Source: Burkholderia puraquae
Lineage (GTDB): Bacteria; Pseudomonadota; Gammaproteobacteria; Burkholderiales; Burkholderiaceae
Assembly (NCBI RefSeq): GCF_002099195.1
Contig: NZ_NBYX01000002.1
Location: 372,001 to 436,000, forward strand
Direction: 5' to 3'
DNA length: 64,000 nucleotides
The notes beneath the pieces were generated by a model. It did not search any database. It was not told where the DNA came from and was given only the letters and a program-made list of their open reading frames with translations. The translations under genes were made by a program, and so were the position numbers. This document shows, piece after piece, positions 25,689-34,644 of the stretch (its first letter is position 1; each line of letters begins with the position of its first letter).

Positions 25689-26915
25689 CTAGAAGAAGCT
25701 CTTGCCTTCGCCGCGATAGGTGGGCGCCTCGCCGACCACGCGGCCGCCGCGGATCAGCAGCAGCGTGTTGAAGCGTTCGCACAGTTCGCCGGCTTTCGCG
25801 TGGCGGAACAGGATCGGATCGCCGATCGCCGGCGCGACGCCGCGCGGCACGCGCACGGGCGTCTGCACCTCGCCCGCGCCTTCGTTGCCGATCAGCGCGC
25901 AGCCGGCCGGCAGCCACGGCCGCGGCAGGCGGCTCTTGCCGGCCGGGCCGGACGCGATGTAGCCGCCGCCCGAGCAGGTCACGATGCCCGGCTGCGGAAT
26001 CCGCACGACCGGCAGCGCGAAGCCGGCGGCCGGCTGCGCGTGAAACGCCGCGTAGTGATCGAACAGCGCCGGCGCGTAGAGGCCGGAGCCGGCCGCGAGC
26101 TCGGTGACCGACGCGTCGCCGAGCGTGCTTTCGAAGCTGCCGGTGCCGCCGCCGTTCACGAAGCGCAACGTGTGGCCCGCCGCCGCGAGCGCCTGCACGG
26201 CCGCCTGGCGGCGCGCGTTGATCTCGCGCGCCGAGCGGCGCTTCAGGTGGCGCACCAGCGCGTTGCGCGCGCCGCTGCCCGGCTCCGTGTCGGCCACGCC
26301 GGCAATCTGTCCTTCGTAGCCCATCAGCCCGTCGAGCCGCACGTGCTGCCGCTCGCCGATGCGGTTCGCGAGTGCGAGTGCGCCGGCCACGTCGCGCACC
26401 GGCGAGCGGTACATGCCGAAGTACAGGCCCGGATACGCGGACGACATGTCGAGATCGATTGCGAGCGGGATCGTCACGCGCTCCTCGTGTGCGAGGCGGT
26501 CGATTGCGTCGACCTGCGCGGCGTCGTCGACCATCAACGTGATCGAGCGGCCGCACCTGAGCTGCGCAGCCACCGCGCGCAGGTCGTCGGGCTCGACGGT
26601 CGGATACGCGACGACGATGTCGTCGAACCCGCCGTCCGCGAGCCATGCGGCTTCCGCCGCCGAGTAGCACAGCAGCCCCTGCATGAACGGGCCGGCGGCG
26701 AGCACCGCGCCGATCAGTTCGCGCGAGCGCACCGACTTCGTCGCGAGCCGGATCGGCAGGCCGCGTGCGCGGCGCTTCAGGTCGGCGAGGTTCGCGTCGA
26801 GGCAATCGAGGTCGACGAATGCGGCGGGCAGCCGGCGGCCCGCGAGCGCGTCGCGATAGGTCGGATAGTCGTGGGCGGCGGCGGGTGCGCGATGCGGCAG
26901 GTCTGCACGGCTCAT
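25689..26915 (-). CDS. PLP-dependent amino acid deaminase/aldolase-like protein (fold type III)
   Basis: This 408-residue protein belongs to the D-threonine-aldolase / D-serine-dehydratase-like group with an alanine-racemase barrel. The cofactor lysine is likely Lys60 in RLATKSVRS, and FVNGGGTGSF is the phosphate-binding loop. The C-terminal beta domain holds NEGAGEVQTPV and the metal-site style ending GDPILFRHAKAGELCE. It heads a unit with a FAD oxidase and an exporter, and this pairing of PLP protein with ALO-family oxidase looks like a conserved module of unknown function. Confidence 0.88.
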   Translation of the reverse strand: MSRADLPHRAPAAAHDYPTYRDALAGRRLPAAFVDLDCLDANLADLKRRARGLPIRLATKSVRSRELIGAVLAAGPFMQGLLCYSAAEAAWLADGGFDDIVVAYPTVEPDDLRAVAAQLRCGRSITLMVDDAAQVDAIDRLAHEERVTIPLAIDLDMSSAYPGLYFGMYRSPVRDVAGALALANRIGERQHVRLDGLMGYEGQIAGVADTEPGSGARNALVRHLKRRSAREINARRQAAVQALAAAGHTLRFVNGGGTGSFESTLGDASVTELAAGSGLYAPALFDHYAAFHAQPAAGFALPVVRIPQPGIVTCSGGGYIASGPAGKSRLPRPWLPAGCALIGNEGAGEVQTPVRVPRGVAPAIGDPILFRHAKAGELCERFNTLLLIRGGRVVGEAPTYRGEGKSFF

Positions 26916-27345
26916 GGAGCGGGCTCGGCTGGGTAGGGTGTGCGTCGCGCCGACCGTTCGGCGCGTGTCGGAATCCAGCATAGGGCCGGCCAAAATGACG
27001 ACCAAGCGCTCAGCGGGTCGTTCGACGGGTCTTATCCGGCCATCCGTATCGGCCACGCCCGCGCGTGACGGTCGTGCGCCGCGCGGCTGGATCGCTGCTT
27101 GCTTGGTGTCGCGGCACACATGGCGCGTGCGGGCCCGACCCACCGCCGGGCGGGCGTGGCGCGCGACAGTACGCGCTTGCCGAAGCGACAACGAAACGCG
27201 TTTCAAACGATTTTCCGGGCATGGCCGATGCGCGCAGGTTTAGTGCCTGCGTTCTAGCGCCGCTTTTGACTGCATGCCGGATTCGACCTAGAACCTACTC
27301 GCGGATGCACCGGCGAAGAACGGCATGACGTGACGAGGAGGCGAC
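26916..27345. other. Divergent intergenic region
   Basis: About 430 bases separate the PLP protein gene and the anchored helical protein gene, which diverge. No convincing gene is present. The part nearest the rightward gene (27230-27330) is where its promoter must lie; no clear sigma-70 consensus was found. Confidence 0.4.
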
Positions 27346-28059
27346 GTGAAGAAGAACAGGGCACTCTGGCGGCGCACGGGCGCGATCGCGGCGATCGGCG
27401 TGGCCGTCGTTGCGGTCTGGCGCTATGAAGCGGCGACACCGGCGCAAGCCGCGTCATCCGGCACGACGGCCGCGACCGCGAGCGCGCAGCCAGGCGCGGC
27501 CGATACGTTCGGCACCGGCGCCGCGACGCCCGGCCCCGAGGAGCGGCGGCTCGACGTCGACGCGCTGCGCCGCAGCCTCGCGGGGCGCCCCGATGCGGAT
27601 GCCGAAGTGAAGCGCATCGTCGCGTTTGCGCGTTTCCGCGACGAGGTTGCCGCGTACGGCGATCGCCGCAACGTCCTGACGCCAGCCGAGCGCAGCGCGC
27701 TCGCGCGCCGGATTCTCGACGAACTCCCCGACCATGTCGCGCGCAACGAGATCGTGCCCGTGCAGGCCGAAGCGCTGAGCGCGGCGCTGCTGACCGACAC
27801 CGACGCCGACCCTGCGACGCGCAGCGCGGCGATCCGGTCGATGCGCGCGCAATGGGACGCGTATGCGCAGCAGACGGTCGGCCCGTCGCCGGCGCAGGAC
27901 CCGCGCTATCTCTCGTACGAACGACAAAGCCGCGACGTCGTCCGGCAGGTTCAGGCGAGCATTCCCGATCCCGATCAGCAACAAGCCGTCATCGCGCAGC
28001 GCCTTCAGGCGTTGCGCGTCCAGCTGTTCGACGGCGCTTCACCGTCCGGCGTGCACTGA
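27346..28059 (+). CDS. Membrane-anchored helical periplasmic protein, lipase-foldase-like
   Basis: This 237-residue protein starts with GTG behind GAGGAGG. It has a single N-terminal membrane anchor (about 11-25), an Ala/Thr-rich linker to about residue 60, and then an almost all-helical domain rich in Arg, Glu and Gln (DVDALRRSLAGRPDADAEVKR, then DPRYLSYERQSRDVVRQVQ). This layout matches lipase-specific foldases and PlcR-type accessory proteins, though the RXXFDY motif of the lipase foldases is not seen. The next gene is a secreted esterase, so a dedicated folding helper is a reasonable guess. Confidence 0.75.
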   Translation: MKKNRALWRRTGAIAAIGVAVVAVWRYEAATPAQAASSGTTAATASAQPGAADTFGTGAATPGPEERRLDVDALRRSLAGRPDADAEVKRIVAFARFRDEVAAYGDRRNVLTPAERSALARRILDELPDHVARNEIVPVQAEALSAALLTDTDADPATRSAAIRSMRAQWDAYAQQTVGPSPAQDPRYLSYERQSRDVVRQVQASIPDPDQQQAVIAQRLQALRVQLFDGASPSGVH

Positions 28060-28125
28060 GCGCCGAATCCGCGACGCCGGGGCGAAGCCCGGCGCCCGCG
28101 TCATGTCCATCGACAAGGAGGGGAG

Positions 28126-29502
28126 ATGTCCACAGCACGATGCTTGCTGCGCGCGGCCGTTGCCACGCTGCTCGCTTGCGCGGCACTGAACGGTCACGCG
28201 GCCGATACGACGATGCCGGATCCGTCGATTCCCTATTATTCGTGGTACGAAGTGACGTTGCCGGAAAGCACCGGTGCATCGTGCGGCAACGGCACGCCGA
28301 TGCGCTTCTACATCAATCGCGCGCAGTCCGACAACCTGCTGTACATGATGGAACCGGGCGGCGCGTGCTGGGACTACGGCACCTGCACGCAGACGTCGAC
28401 CGGTGCCGAGGCCGGCCTCGGCGGCTTCAACCCGGACGGCATCCCGCACAACTACATGAACGGCACCGCGAACGAGGCGCTGCTGTCGTCGTTCCTGTCG
28501 CCGCTGCTCACGCGGATGGACCTCGCGCACATTCTCGTCGGCGAGCCGAAGGTCGAGACGCAGCAGTGGACACAGGTTTTCGTGCCCTATTGCACCGGAG
28601 ATATCCACATGGGCAGCGCGGTGCGCAACTACACGTCGCCGACCGGCGACTGGCGATTGCAGCACTACAGCGGGCTGAAGAACATCCAGGCCGTCGCGCA
28701 GTGGCTGACGTCCCACGGCTTCGGCAAGCCGAACCGGTTGCTCGTATACGGGATGAGCGCGGGCGGCTACGGCACGCTCGCGAACTACGCGACGCTGCGC
28801 AACACGCTGCAGCCGCAGGCACATAGTTCGCTGCTCGACGACGCCGGCACCGTGTTCAACACGCCGTTCGATGCGGACGCGGCCACGCATCCGTCGGTCG
28901 GCCTGTACGACCGGGTGCGCACCGAGTGGGGGATGACGGGCCCCGACGGCATGATCACCGTGAACAGCCGGCTGACCAGCCGGTTCGATCCCGGCAACAT
29001 GGGGAGCGCGTACGCGGCGCTGTCGGCGACATTCCCGCACGACCGCTTCGGCTTCTCGAGCTACCAGCGCGACAAGATCATCGCCGCGTATCACTATCGC
29101 GCGTTCGTGCCGGCCGTGATCGCGGCGCCCGACGACGCGACGAAGGATGTGCTGTCGCTCGCGATGTTCGACAAGGAGCTGGACGGGCTGAAGCAGACGC
29201 TGAACCCGCTGCCGAACTTCGGCTACTTCATGCCGTGGGCGCGCAACGACTTCATCGACAACCACCAGGTGACGGCGGTCAGCTTCACCGGGTCGGGGAT
29301 CCACGAGAACGGCATCGACGCGGATATCGGCACGTTCGTCGACAACCTGCTGAACCAGCAGGACCCGGCCGATACGCCGGTGATGAAGGCATTCCGCACG
29401 CAGCAGTGGTCGGATTTCACGTTCTCGACGTTTCTTGCGTGGATCGACAGCGTATTCAACCTGACCGGCGAAGCGGGGCCGATCTCGGGGCATCGGGCGT
29501 GA
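28126..29502 (+). CDS. Secreted pectinacetylesterase-family hydrolase
   Basis: This 458-residue protein has a Sec signal peptide (cleavage near NGHAADTT) and an alpha/beta-hydrolase core. MEPGGACWDYGTC near the front forms the oxyanion region of the pectinacetylesterase family, GMSAGGYG holds the nucleophile Ser, and FTGSGIHENG near the end supplies a candidate catalytic His. Such enzymes remove acetyl or other acyl groups from polysaccharides; some related bacterial proteins act on polyesters. It follows the anchored helical protein by 66 bases with AAGGAGGGGAG as ribosome site, so the two are an operon. Confidence 0.85.
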   Translation: MSTARCLLRAAVATLLACAALNGHAADTTMPDPSIPYYSWYEVTLPESTGASCGNGTPMRFYINRAQSDNLLYMMEPGGACWDYGTCTQTSTGAEAGLGGFNPDGIPHNYMNGTANEALLSSFLSPLLTRMDLAHILVGEPKVETQQWTQVFVPYCTGDIHMGSAVRNYTSPTGDWRLQHYSGLKNIQAVAQWLTSHGFGKPNRLLVYGMSAGGYGTLANYATLRNTLQPQAHSSLLDDAGTVFNTPFDADAATHPSVGLYDRVRTEWGMTGPDGMITVNSRLTSRFDPGNMGSAYAALSATFPHDRFGFSSYQRDKIIAAYHYRAFVPAVIAAPDDATKDVLSLAMFDKELDGLKQTLNPLPNFGYFMPWARNDFIDNHQVTAVSFTGSGIHENGIDADIGTFVDNLLNQQDPADTPVMKAFRTQQWSDFTFSTFLAWIDSVFNLTGEAGPISGHRA

Positions 29503-29578
29503 AGCGGTGGGCCTGAACGGGTGACGGCGGCGCGCCGGTGCGTGCCGCCATGCCGGCCGGAAGAATGCGCGTGCGTGT

Positions 29579-30712
29579 TCAGAACGGCTCGCCGTCGAAG
29601 CGGGACGCAGCCGGACGGCGCTTCATGTCCTTCAGCCAGCCCCGGACCTTTTCCGGATCGTCGAACTCGCGCAGCGCCATGGTCAGGTCGTGGTTGCTGC
29701 GCTGCATGCCGGCAATGTCGCGCGCGAGCATGCGCATCACGGTATCGGGCGCCACCTTGACGGACGGTGCGATCCCGTAGGTCCGCCGGAAACCGGTCTC
29801 GACGTGCTGGATCTCCTGATCCAGCTCGCGGATCTGTTCCTCGAGGATGCCGTTGTAGCGCGCCAGCCGTTCTTCGCTCAGGCCGTCGATCGCGCGCCGG
29901 TCGATCTGTTCGATCTCCAGCTGCAACTCCAGCAACTGCAGGAGATTGCCCTTCGCATACGCGTGGTTGACCCGCTGCATCAGCACGGTCTTGCGCGCCT
30001 GTTCCTGCGGATCGGTTTCGCGATCGGGATGCAGCGCGCTCGCGAGCTTGCGATAGACCTCGCGGATCGACTTGCTCGATTCGGCCTGCTCGGCTTCGCG
30101 TTTGGCCACCGCGGCCGATTGCCGGGGCGCTTTCTTGCGCTCGGCGCGCTGCGCCTCGCGAGCCTCGTGGGCAGCCATGTCGCGCCTGAACTGTTCATCG
30201 AGGTCGGCTTGCATGCGCTCGGCGAGTTCGTCGGGCGACAGCGTGTCGAGATCGTCTTTCGGTGCAACCTCAGGCGCCGGCGCCGGCGCCGGTTCCGGCT
30301 TCGTCGGCGTGCGATCGACGGCTTCGTATTCGTCGCCGCCGGAGGCACCGTGCCGGTTGTAGATGACCTTCAGCTGCGCGTCGTCGCTGACGTCGAGCAA
30401 GTCGCGAGCCATGCCGGCGATGAGTTCGGACAGCGTGCGCTGTTCGGCCTTGCTCAATCCCTTTTGCAGGAACGCGTCGTCGAGCAGATTGAGCAAGCGG
30501 ATCCGCAACGCCGTCGACGCCTGTTCGAGCGGCAGCAGCCCGTCGACGAATTTCTTCTGGAAGTCCGGCATCACGGCTTCCCATGCGCCGAGACGCTCGC
30601 GCCGCTTCTCGATCTGCTTGACGAGCGTATTGAACGCTTTCTGGGCTTTCGACAGGCTGGCTGTTTCGTGGCCGGGCGCAATGGCGACCGCGGCACCGCG
30701 ACGTGCGGTCAT
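29579..30712 (-). CDS. J-domain (DnaJ-like) protein
   Basis: This 377-residue cytoplasmic protein has an N-terminal helical region (20-125), a Pro/Ala spacer (137-152), a charged coiled-coil stretch, and a J domain near 215-260 where REVYRKLASALHPDRETD contains the His-Pro-Asp tripeptide (228-230) that stimulates DnaK. A further helical region follows (270-377). The position of the J domain in the middle of a long helical protein, without Gly/Phe or zinc-finger regions, makes this a specialised type III co-chaperone. Client is unknown. Confidence 0.85.
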   Translation of the reverse strand: MTARRGAAVAIAPGHETASLSKAQKAFNTLVKQIEKRRERLGAWEAVMPDFQKKFVDGLLPLEQASTALRIRLLNLLDDAFLQKGLSKAEQRTLSELIAGMARDLLDVSDDAQLKVIYNRHGASGGDEYEAVDRTPTKPEPAPAPAPEVAPKDDLDTLSPDELAERMQADLDEQFRRDMAAHEAREAQRAERKKAPRQSAAVAKREAEQAESSKSIREVYRKLASALHPDRETDPQEQARKTVLMQRVNHAYAKGNLLQLLELQLEIEQIDRRAIDGLSEERLARYNGILEEQIRELDQEIQHVETGFRRTYGIAPSVKVAPDTVMRMLARDIAGMQRSNHDLTMALREFDDPEKVRGWLKDMKRRPAASRFDGEPF

Positions 30713-30819
30713 GATGAGGATCCTCCGGCCGCGGCGGGAGGCGCAGCAGGCCGGTATTTTAGCCGGACGGGCTGCGGGAGGCCCGCAAGGCGTGCTTCCC
30801 CGCCGCGACCGGTGGCGCG

Positions 30820-31143
30820 TTACTGCTTCACCGCCGCAACGGCCGGCGCGCCCGACTCCGAGGCCGATGCGCCGTTCGACCCGTAGGCCGCTTGGGCGTT
30901 CTTGCGTTCGGCGACGCGCTTGGCGGCCAGGCGTTCCTGCGCGGCGACGATGTCGCCCGGATAGTTTTCGCCGTCGGCGGCGATCGGCTCGTAGCCGACC
31001 GATTCGAGATCGAACAGTTCCTGGCGCACCTGGGCGCGCGTGAGCGTCGAGTGCGACGACTGCGCGTACGACGCGGACGGTGCGGCGAGGAGAACGGTGG
31101 CGGTAGCGGCGACGGTGGCGATGGTGACGATGATGGATTTCAC
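30820..31143 (-). CDS. DUF4148 secreted small protein
   Basis: This 107-residue protein starts with GTG preceded by GAGGAAACC. The signal peptide ends SASYAQ. The mature part has TLTRAQVRQELFDLESVGYEP, the signature of DUF4148, a family largely restricted to Burkholderiales. Function is unknown; many paralogues occur per genome. The tail is Ala/Ser-rich. Confidence 0.87.
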   Translation of the reverse strand: MKSIIVTIATVAATATVLLAAPSASYAQSSHSTLTRAQVRQELFDLESVGYEPIAADGENYPGDIVAAQERLAAKRVAERKNAQAAYGSNGASASESGAPAVAAVKQ

Positions 31144-31296
31144 GGTTTCCTCAGACAGTTTCGTTACGGTCCTGCACGCATTCGCTTGGCTGAACCGACG
31201 ACGCAAGTTTAGGAACCCGGACTGCCCGGATAAATGGAGAATCCGTGCCTGCAGTGTTTCAGAATCAGCAAGAGTGGGCCGGGCGGCGTCGTTGCG

Positions 31297-33681
31297 TCAG
31301 TCGCCGAACAACTGCCCCTGCCCGGAGATCACGCGTTCGAAATCGTCGCGCAGGAACGGCAGGATCGCGTCGGCCACGGGCTGCAACTGGCGGCTCAGGT
31401 AGAACGCGTAGTCGATCGGCGAGCGCATCGTTTCGAGCGGCTCGGGGCCGGCCGTCGTCATCACGTAGCTGATCCAGCCGCCGCGCTGATACTGCAGCGG
31501 CCGGCCCTGCGCGTGGTTGAACTCGTCGGCGATCCGCGCCGCGCGCACGTGCGGCGGCACGTTGCGCTCGTATTCGCGCAGCGGCCGGCGCACGCGCTTG
31601 CGGTAGACGAGCTGGTCGTCGAATTCGCCGGCCAGCGTGCGCCGCACGGTGTCGCGGATGAAATCCTGGTACGGCTCGCGGCCGAACACGCGCCGGTACA
31701 ACTCGCGCTGGAATTGCTGCGCGAGCGGCGTCCAGTCGGTGCGCACCGTTTCGAGCCCCTTGAAGACGAGATCCTCGCCGCCGTCGGCCGCTGCCGCGAG
31801 GCCCGCGTAGCGCTTCTTGCTGCCTTCCTCCGCGCCGCGCACGGTCGGCATCAGGAAGCGGCGGTAGTGCCGCTCGTACTGCAGCTCCAGCGCGCTCTCG
31901 AGCCCGAAGTGGTCGCGCAGGTGCGCCTGCCACCAGCGGTTCACGTGTTCGACGAGCGCGCGGCCCTTGGCGCCGGCTTCGTCGTCGTCGTGCGCGCGAC
32001 CGAGCCACACGAACGTCGAATCGGTATCGCCGTAGATCACTTCGTAGCCCTGCGCTTCGATCAGCTCGCGCGTGCGGTGCATGATCTCGTGCCCGCGCAT
32101 CGTGATCGACGACGCGAGGCGCGGGTCGAAGAAACGGCAGCCCGTCGAGCCGAGCACGCCGTAGAACGAATTCATGATGATCTTCAGCGCCTGCGACAGC
32201 GGCGCGTTGCGCTGCCGCTTCGCATCGTCGCGGCCCTCCCACACGCGGCGCACGACATCGGGCAGGCAGTGCGCGGTACGCGAGAAGCGCGCGCCGAGAA
32301 AGCCGGGCACCGATGCATCGTCGCCGGGATTCGCGAGCCCTTCGATCAGCCCCACCGGATCGATCAGGAACGTGCGGATGATCGACGGATAGAGGCTCTT
32401 GTAGTCGAACACGAGCACCGAGTCGTAGAGCCCGGGGCGCGAATCCATCACGAAGCCGCCGGGGCTGTTTTGTCCCGTCACGTCGCCGAGGTTCGGCGCG
32501 ACATAGCCGAGCCGGTGCATGCGCGGCAGGTACAGGTGCGTGAAGGCTGCCACCGACCCGCCGGTGCGATCGGCCGCGAGGCCTGTCACGCTCGCGCGTT
32601 CGAGCGCGAAGGACAGCAGGTCGGCCTTGTCGAAGATGCGCGTGACGAGCTCGCAGTCCTTCAGGTTGTAGCGCGCGAGCGCCGGCTTGTCGTGATCGAA
32701 GCGGCGCTGGATCTCGTCCATCCGCTGGTACGGGTTGTCGATCGACTTGCCTTCGCCGAGCAGCGCCTGCGACACGTATTCGAGGCTGAACGACGGGAAT
32801 GTCCACGTCGCGGATTTCAGCATGTCGATGCCGTCGAGAATCAGCCGGCCGGCCGCGCCCGCGAAGAAGTGGTCGGGCTGCTGGCCGTGCGCGCGCCAGT
32901 CGAGCACGCTGCCGCCGCGCCCGAGCTTCAGCGGCACGCCGAACTGCTCCGCGTGCGCATGCAGGATGCGCAGGTCGAACTGCACGAGGTTCCAGCCGAT
33001 CACGGCATCGGGATCGTGTTCGTCGAACCACGCGTTGAGCCGCGCGAGCATCGCGGGCCGGCTGTCGCAGTAGTCGAGGCGGAAGTCGCTGACGCCTGCT
33101 TCATCGCTGTCGTCCCCGTTCGGCGGGCCGAGCATGTAGACCTGCCGTTGCCCGCAGCCTTCGAGCGCGATCGAGTACAGCTCGCCATGGACGCTGGTTT
33201 CGATGTCGAGCGACACGCAGCGCAGCGCCGGGCGATAGCCGGTCGCGGTTTTCAGCTCGGCGCCGGTCAGCGTGCCGTCGCGGCCGGGCTGGCCGCGAAA
33301 CTGCACGCAGGCCGTGATGAAGCGCTCCATCGCGTAGCGGTCGGGCGGCTGCACGTCGGCTTCGTAGACGTCGACGCCGGCCGCCGCGAGGCGCTTCTGG
33401 AGCCCGGACAGGTGGCGATAGCGCTTGCAATAGAGGCCGACGACCGGGCGCTGCCGGAAATCGCGCAGCGCGAGCGGGCGCAGTTCGGCCTCGTGCTCGC
33501 CGGCCAGTGCGTGTTCGGCAAGCGCCCGCTGTTCGGCCGGAATGAACGCGACGGCTTCCTGCGGGCGCAACCGCACGCGGCGCGGACCGTGTTCGGTTGC
33601 CAGCCAGAACTCGATCTCGATGCCGGATGCGGTGTCCCGCCAGTGGCGGGTGAGGATGAAACCCTGCTCGAACGCCGTCAA
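31297..33681 (-). CDS. polB: DNA polymerase II (family B)
   Basis: This 794-residue protein is the damage-tolerant, proofreading polymerase II. The exonuclease motif Exo I is SLDIETS (about 165-171), and NPDAVIGWNLVQFDL is Exo II. Polymerase motif A is DYKSLYPSII, motif B includes IMNSFYGVLG, and motif C is YGDTDS with both catalytic aspartates. Length is close to that of E. coli PolB (783). All residues needed for both activities appear present. It stands alone here without an adjacent SOS gene. Confidence 0.96.
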   Translation of the reverse strand: MTAFEQGFILTRHWRDTASGIEIEFWLATEHGPRRVRLRPQEAVAFIPAEQRALAEHALAGEHEAELRPLALRDFRQRPVVGLYCKRYRHLSGLQKRLAAAGVDVYEADVQPPDRYAMERFITACVQFRGQPGRDGTLTGAELKTATGYRPALRCVSLDIETSVHGELYSIALEGCGQRQVYMLGPPNGDDSDEAGVSDFRLDYCDSRPAMLARLNAWFDEHDPDAVIGWNLVQFDLRILHAHAEQFGVPLKLGRGGSVLDWRAHGQQPDHFFAGAAGRLILDGIDMLKSATWTFPSFSLEYVSQALLGEGKSIDNPYQRMDEIQRRFDHDKPALARYNLKDCELVTRIFDKADLLSFALERASVTGLAADRTGGSVAAFTHLYLPRMHRLGYVAPNLGDVTGQNSPGGFVMDSRPGLYDSVLVFDYKSLYPSIIRTFLIDPVGLIEGLANPGDDASVPGFLGARFSRTAHCLPDVVRRVWEGRDDAKRQRNAPLSQALKIIMNSFYGVLGSTGCRFFDPRLASSITMRGHEIMHRTRELIEAQGYEVIYGDTDSTFVWLGRAHDDDEAGAKGRALVEHVNRWWQAHLRDHFGLESALELQYERHYRRFLMPTVRGAEEGSKKRYAGLAAAADGGEDLVFKGLETVRTDWTPLAQQFQRELYRRVFGREPYQDFIRDTVRRTLAGEFDDQLVYRKRVRRPLREYERNVPPHVRAARIADEFNHAQGRPLQYQRGGWISYVMTTAGPEPLETMRSPIDYAFYLSRQLQPVADAILPFLRDDFERVISGQGQLFGD

Positions 33682-33824
33682 AACGCTTGCTCGTTGTGGA
33701 TGCCCAGGCGGCGGATTTTAGCGCTTGGGCGGGGGGCTTGCCGGAATGGAGTGCGAGATGTCGTACCCGGTATGGCGAGCAATGATCGTAAGATTCGGGG
33801 TCGATTCGACCAGCCAGGCATCGT

Positions 33825-34076
33825 CTAATGAAAATCACGATGGATCGTGTCGCACGTGGCGCCGCGCATACTGTTGTCGCGGCCTGTCCATGTGGAGGCG
33901 GGAGCACGATATTCGCGGCTCCGAAACTGAAGATACTGCCGGCAGCCACCGAAGCCGACGAATTCGATCACGGCCGGGTGCGGCTTCATGGCGCGAGGTG
34001 CGTCATTGTCGAGTGTCACGACGCTGCCGGGGTAGAGGTGCGAATGGGTTGTGCGCAGCAGTACGGTGGTGTGCAT
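33825..34076 (-). CDS. Hypothetical protein, 83 aa
   Basis: I do not recognise this. The chosen ATG has GGAG eight bases upstream, and the first 50 residues (MHTTVLLRTTHSHLYPGSVV onward) look protein-like with moderate hydrophobicity; the tail is rich in Arg and polar residues. It lies just upstream of polB on the same strand. It may be a short real gene or a chance frame. Confidence 0.4.
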   Translation of the reverse strand: MHTTVLLRTTHSHLYPGSVVTLDNDAPRAMKPHPAVIEFVGFGGCRQYLQFRSREYRAPASTWTGRDNSMRGATCDTIHRDFH

Positions 34077-34644
34077 CGAAGGCGCTCCGAGCGTTGTAGT
34101 GCGACGGTGGCGTGTCATTGCTGACGGCATTCACGAGAACGAGCGGCAAATTCAGGTTTTCAATTATTTGAATTACGCCCGATTGACTTCACAGAATCAT
34201 CATTCGTAGAATCGCCGATCAATAACAACATTACTCTGAGAGAGGCGCCATGAATGCGCACCGCGTGGTCGAAGTCATTGCGGAAGGGCCGGCTCGGCAG
34301 GAGCCGCTTCTCAAGTTCAATACCCGGCTTGGCAGTCATGCTCGGATTCCCCGCCGGAGGGCCGGGCAGTCTCGCATCGGTCGCGACGACGTGCCAACAC
34401 ATCGAGCAGGCTGTGTGAGCGCGCATCGCGTATCTCGACCTGACGCGGTCGGCCTCGTTTCCGATCGCCGCATGTGAGCGCCCCGTTCTGCAGGCGCCAG
34501 GCAACTCGCTCGACATGAGCGAAGGCAATCGACCGCAAAAACTACACGCATCCGCTGACCCGATTGAATTCGGTTGGCTGTCCCGCTTGCCTGGAAGGCT
34601 GGCGCCGCACGCATTGCTGACGAACTCATTAACCCGGACTCCCC
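34077..34644. other. Intergenic stretch with AT-rich patch
   Basis: The part around 34150-34250 is clearly lower in GC than the rest of the window. A 75-codon frame at 34250-34477 (plus strand) has GAGAGAG upstream and a plausible first 25 residues (MNAHRVVEVIAEGPARQEPL), but then becomes Arg-rich and unconvincing. I see no other gene. Confidence 0.3.

Noticed and set aside
31234-33828. 864-codon plus-strand frame
   Set aside because: Antisense shadow of DNA polymerase II.
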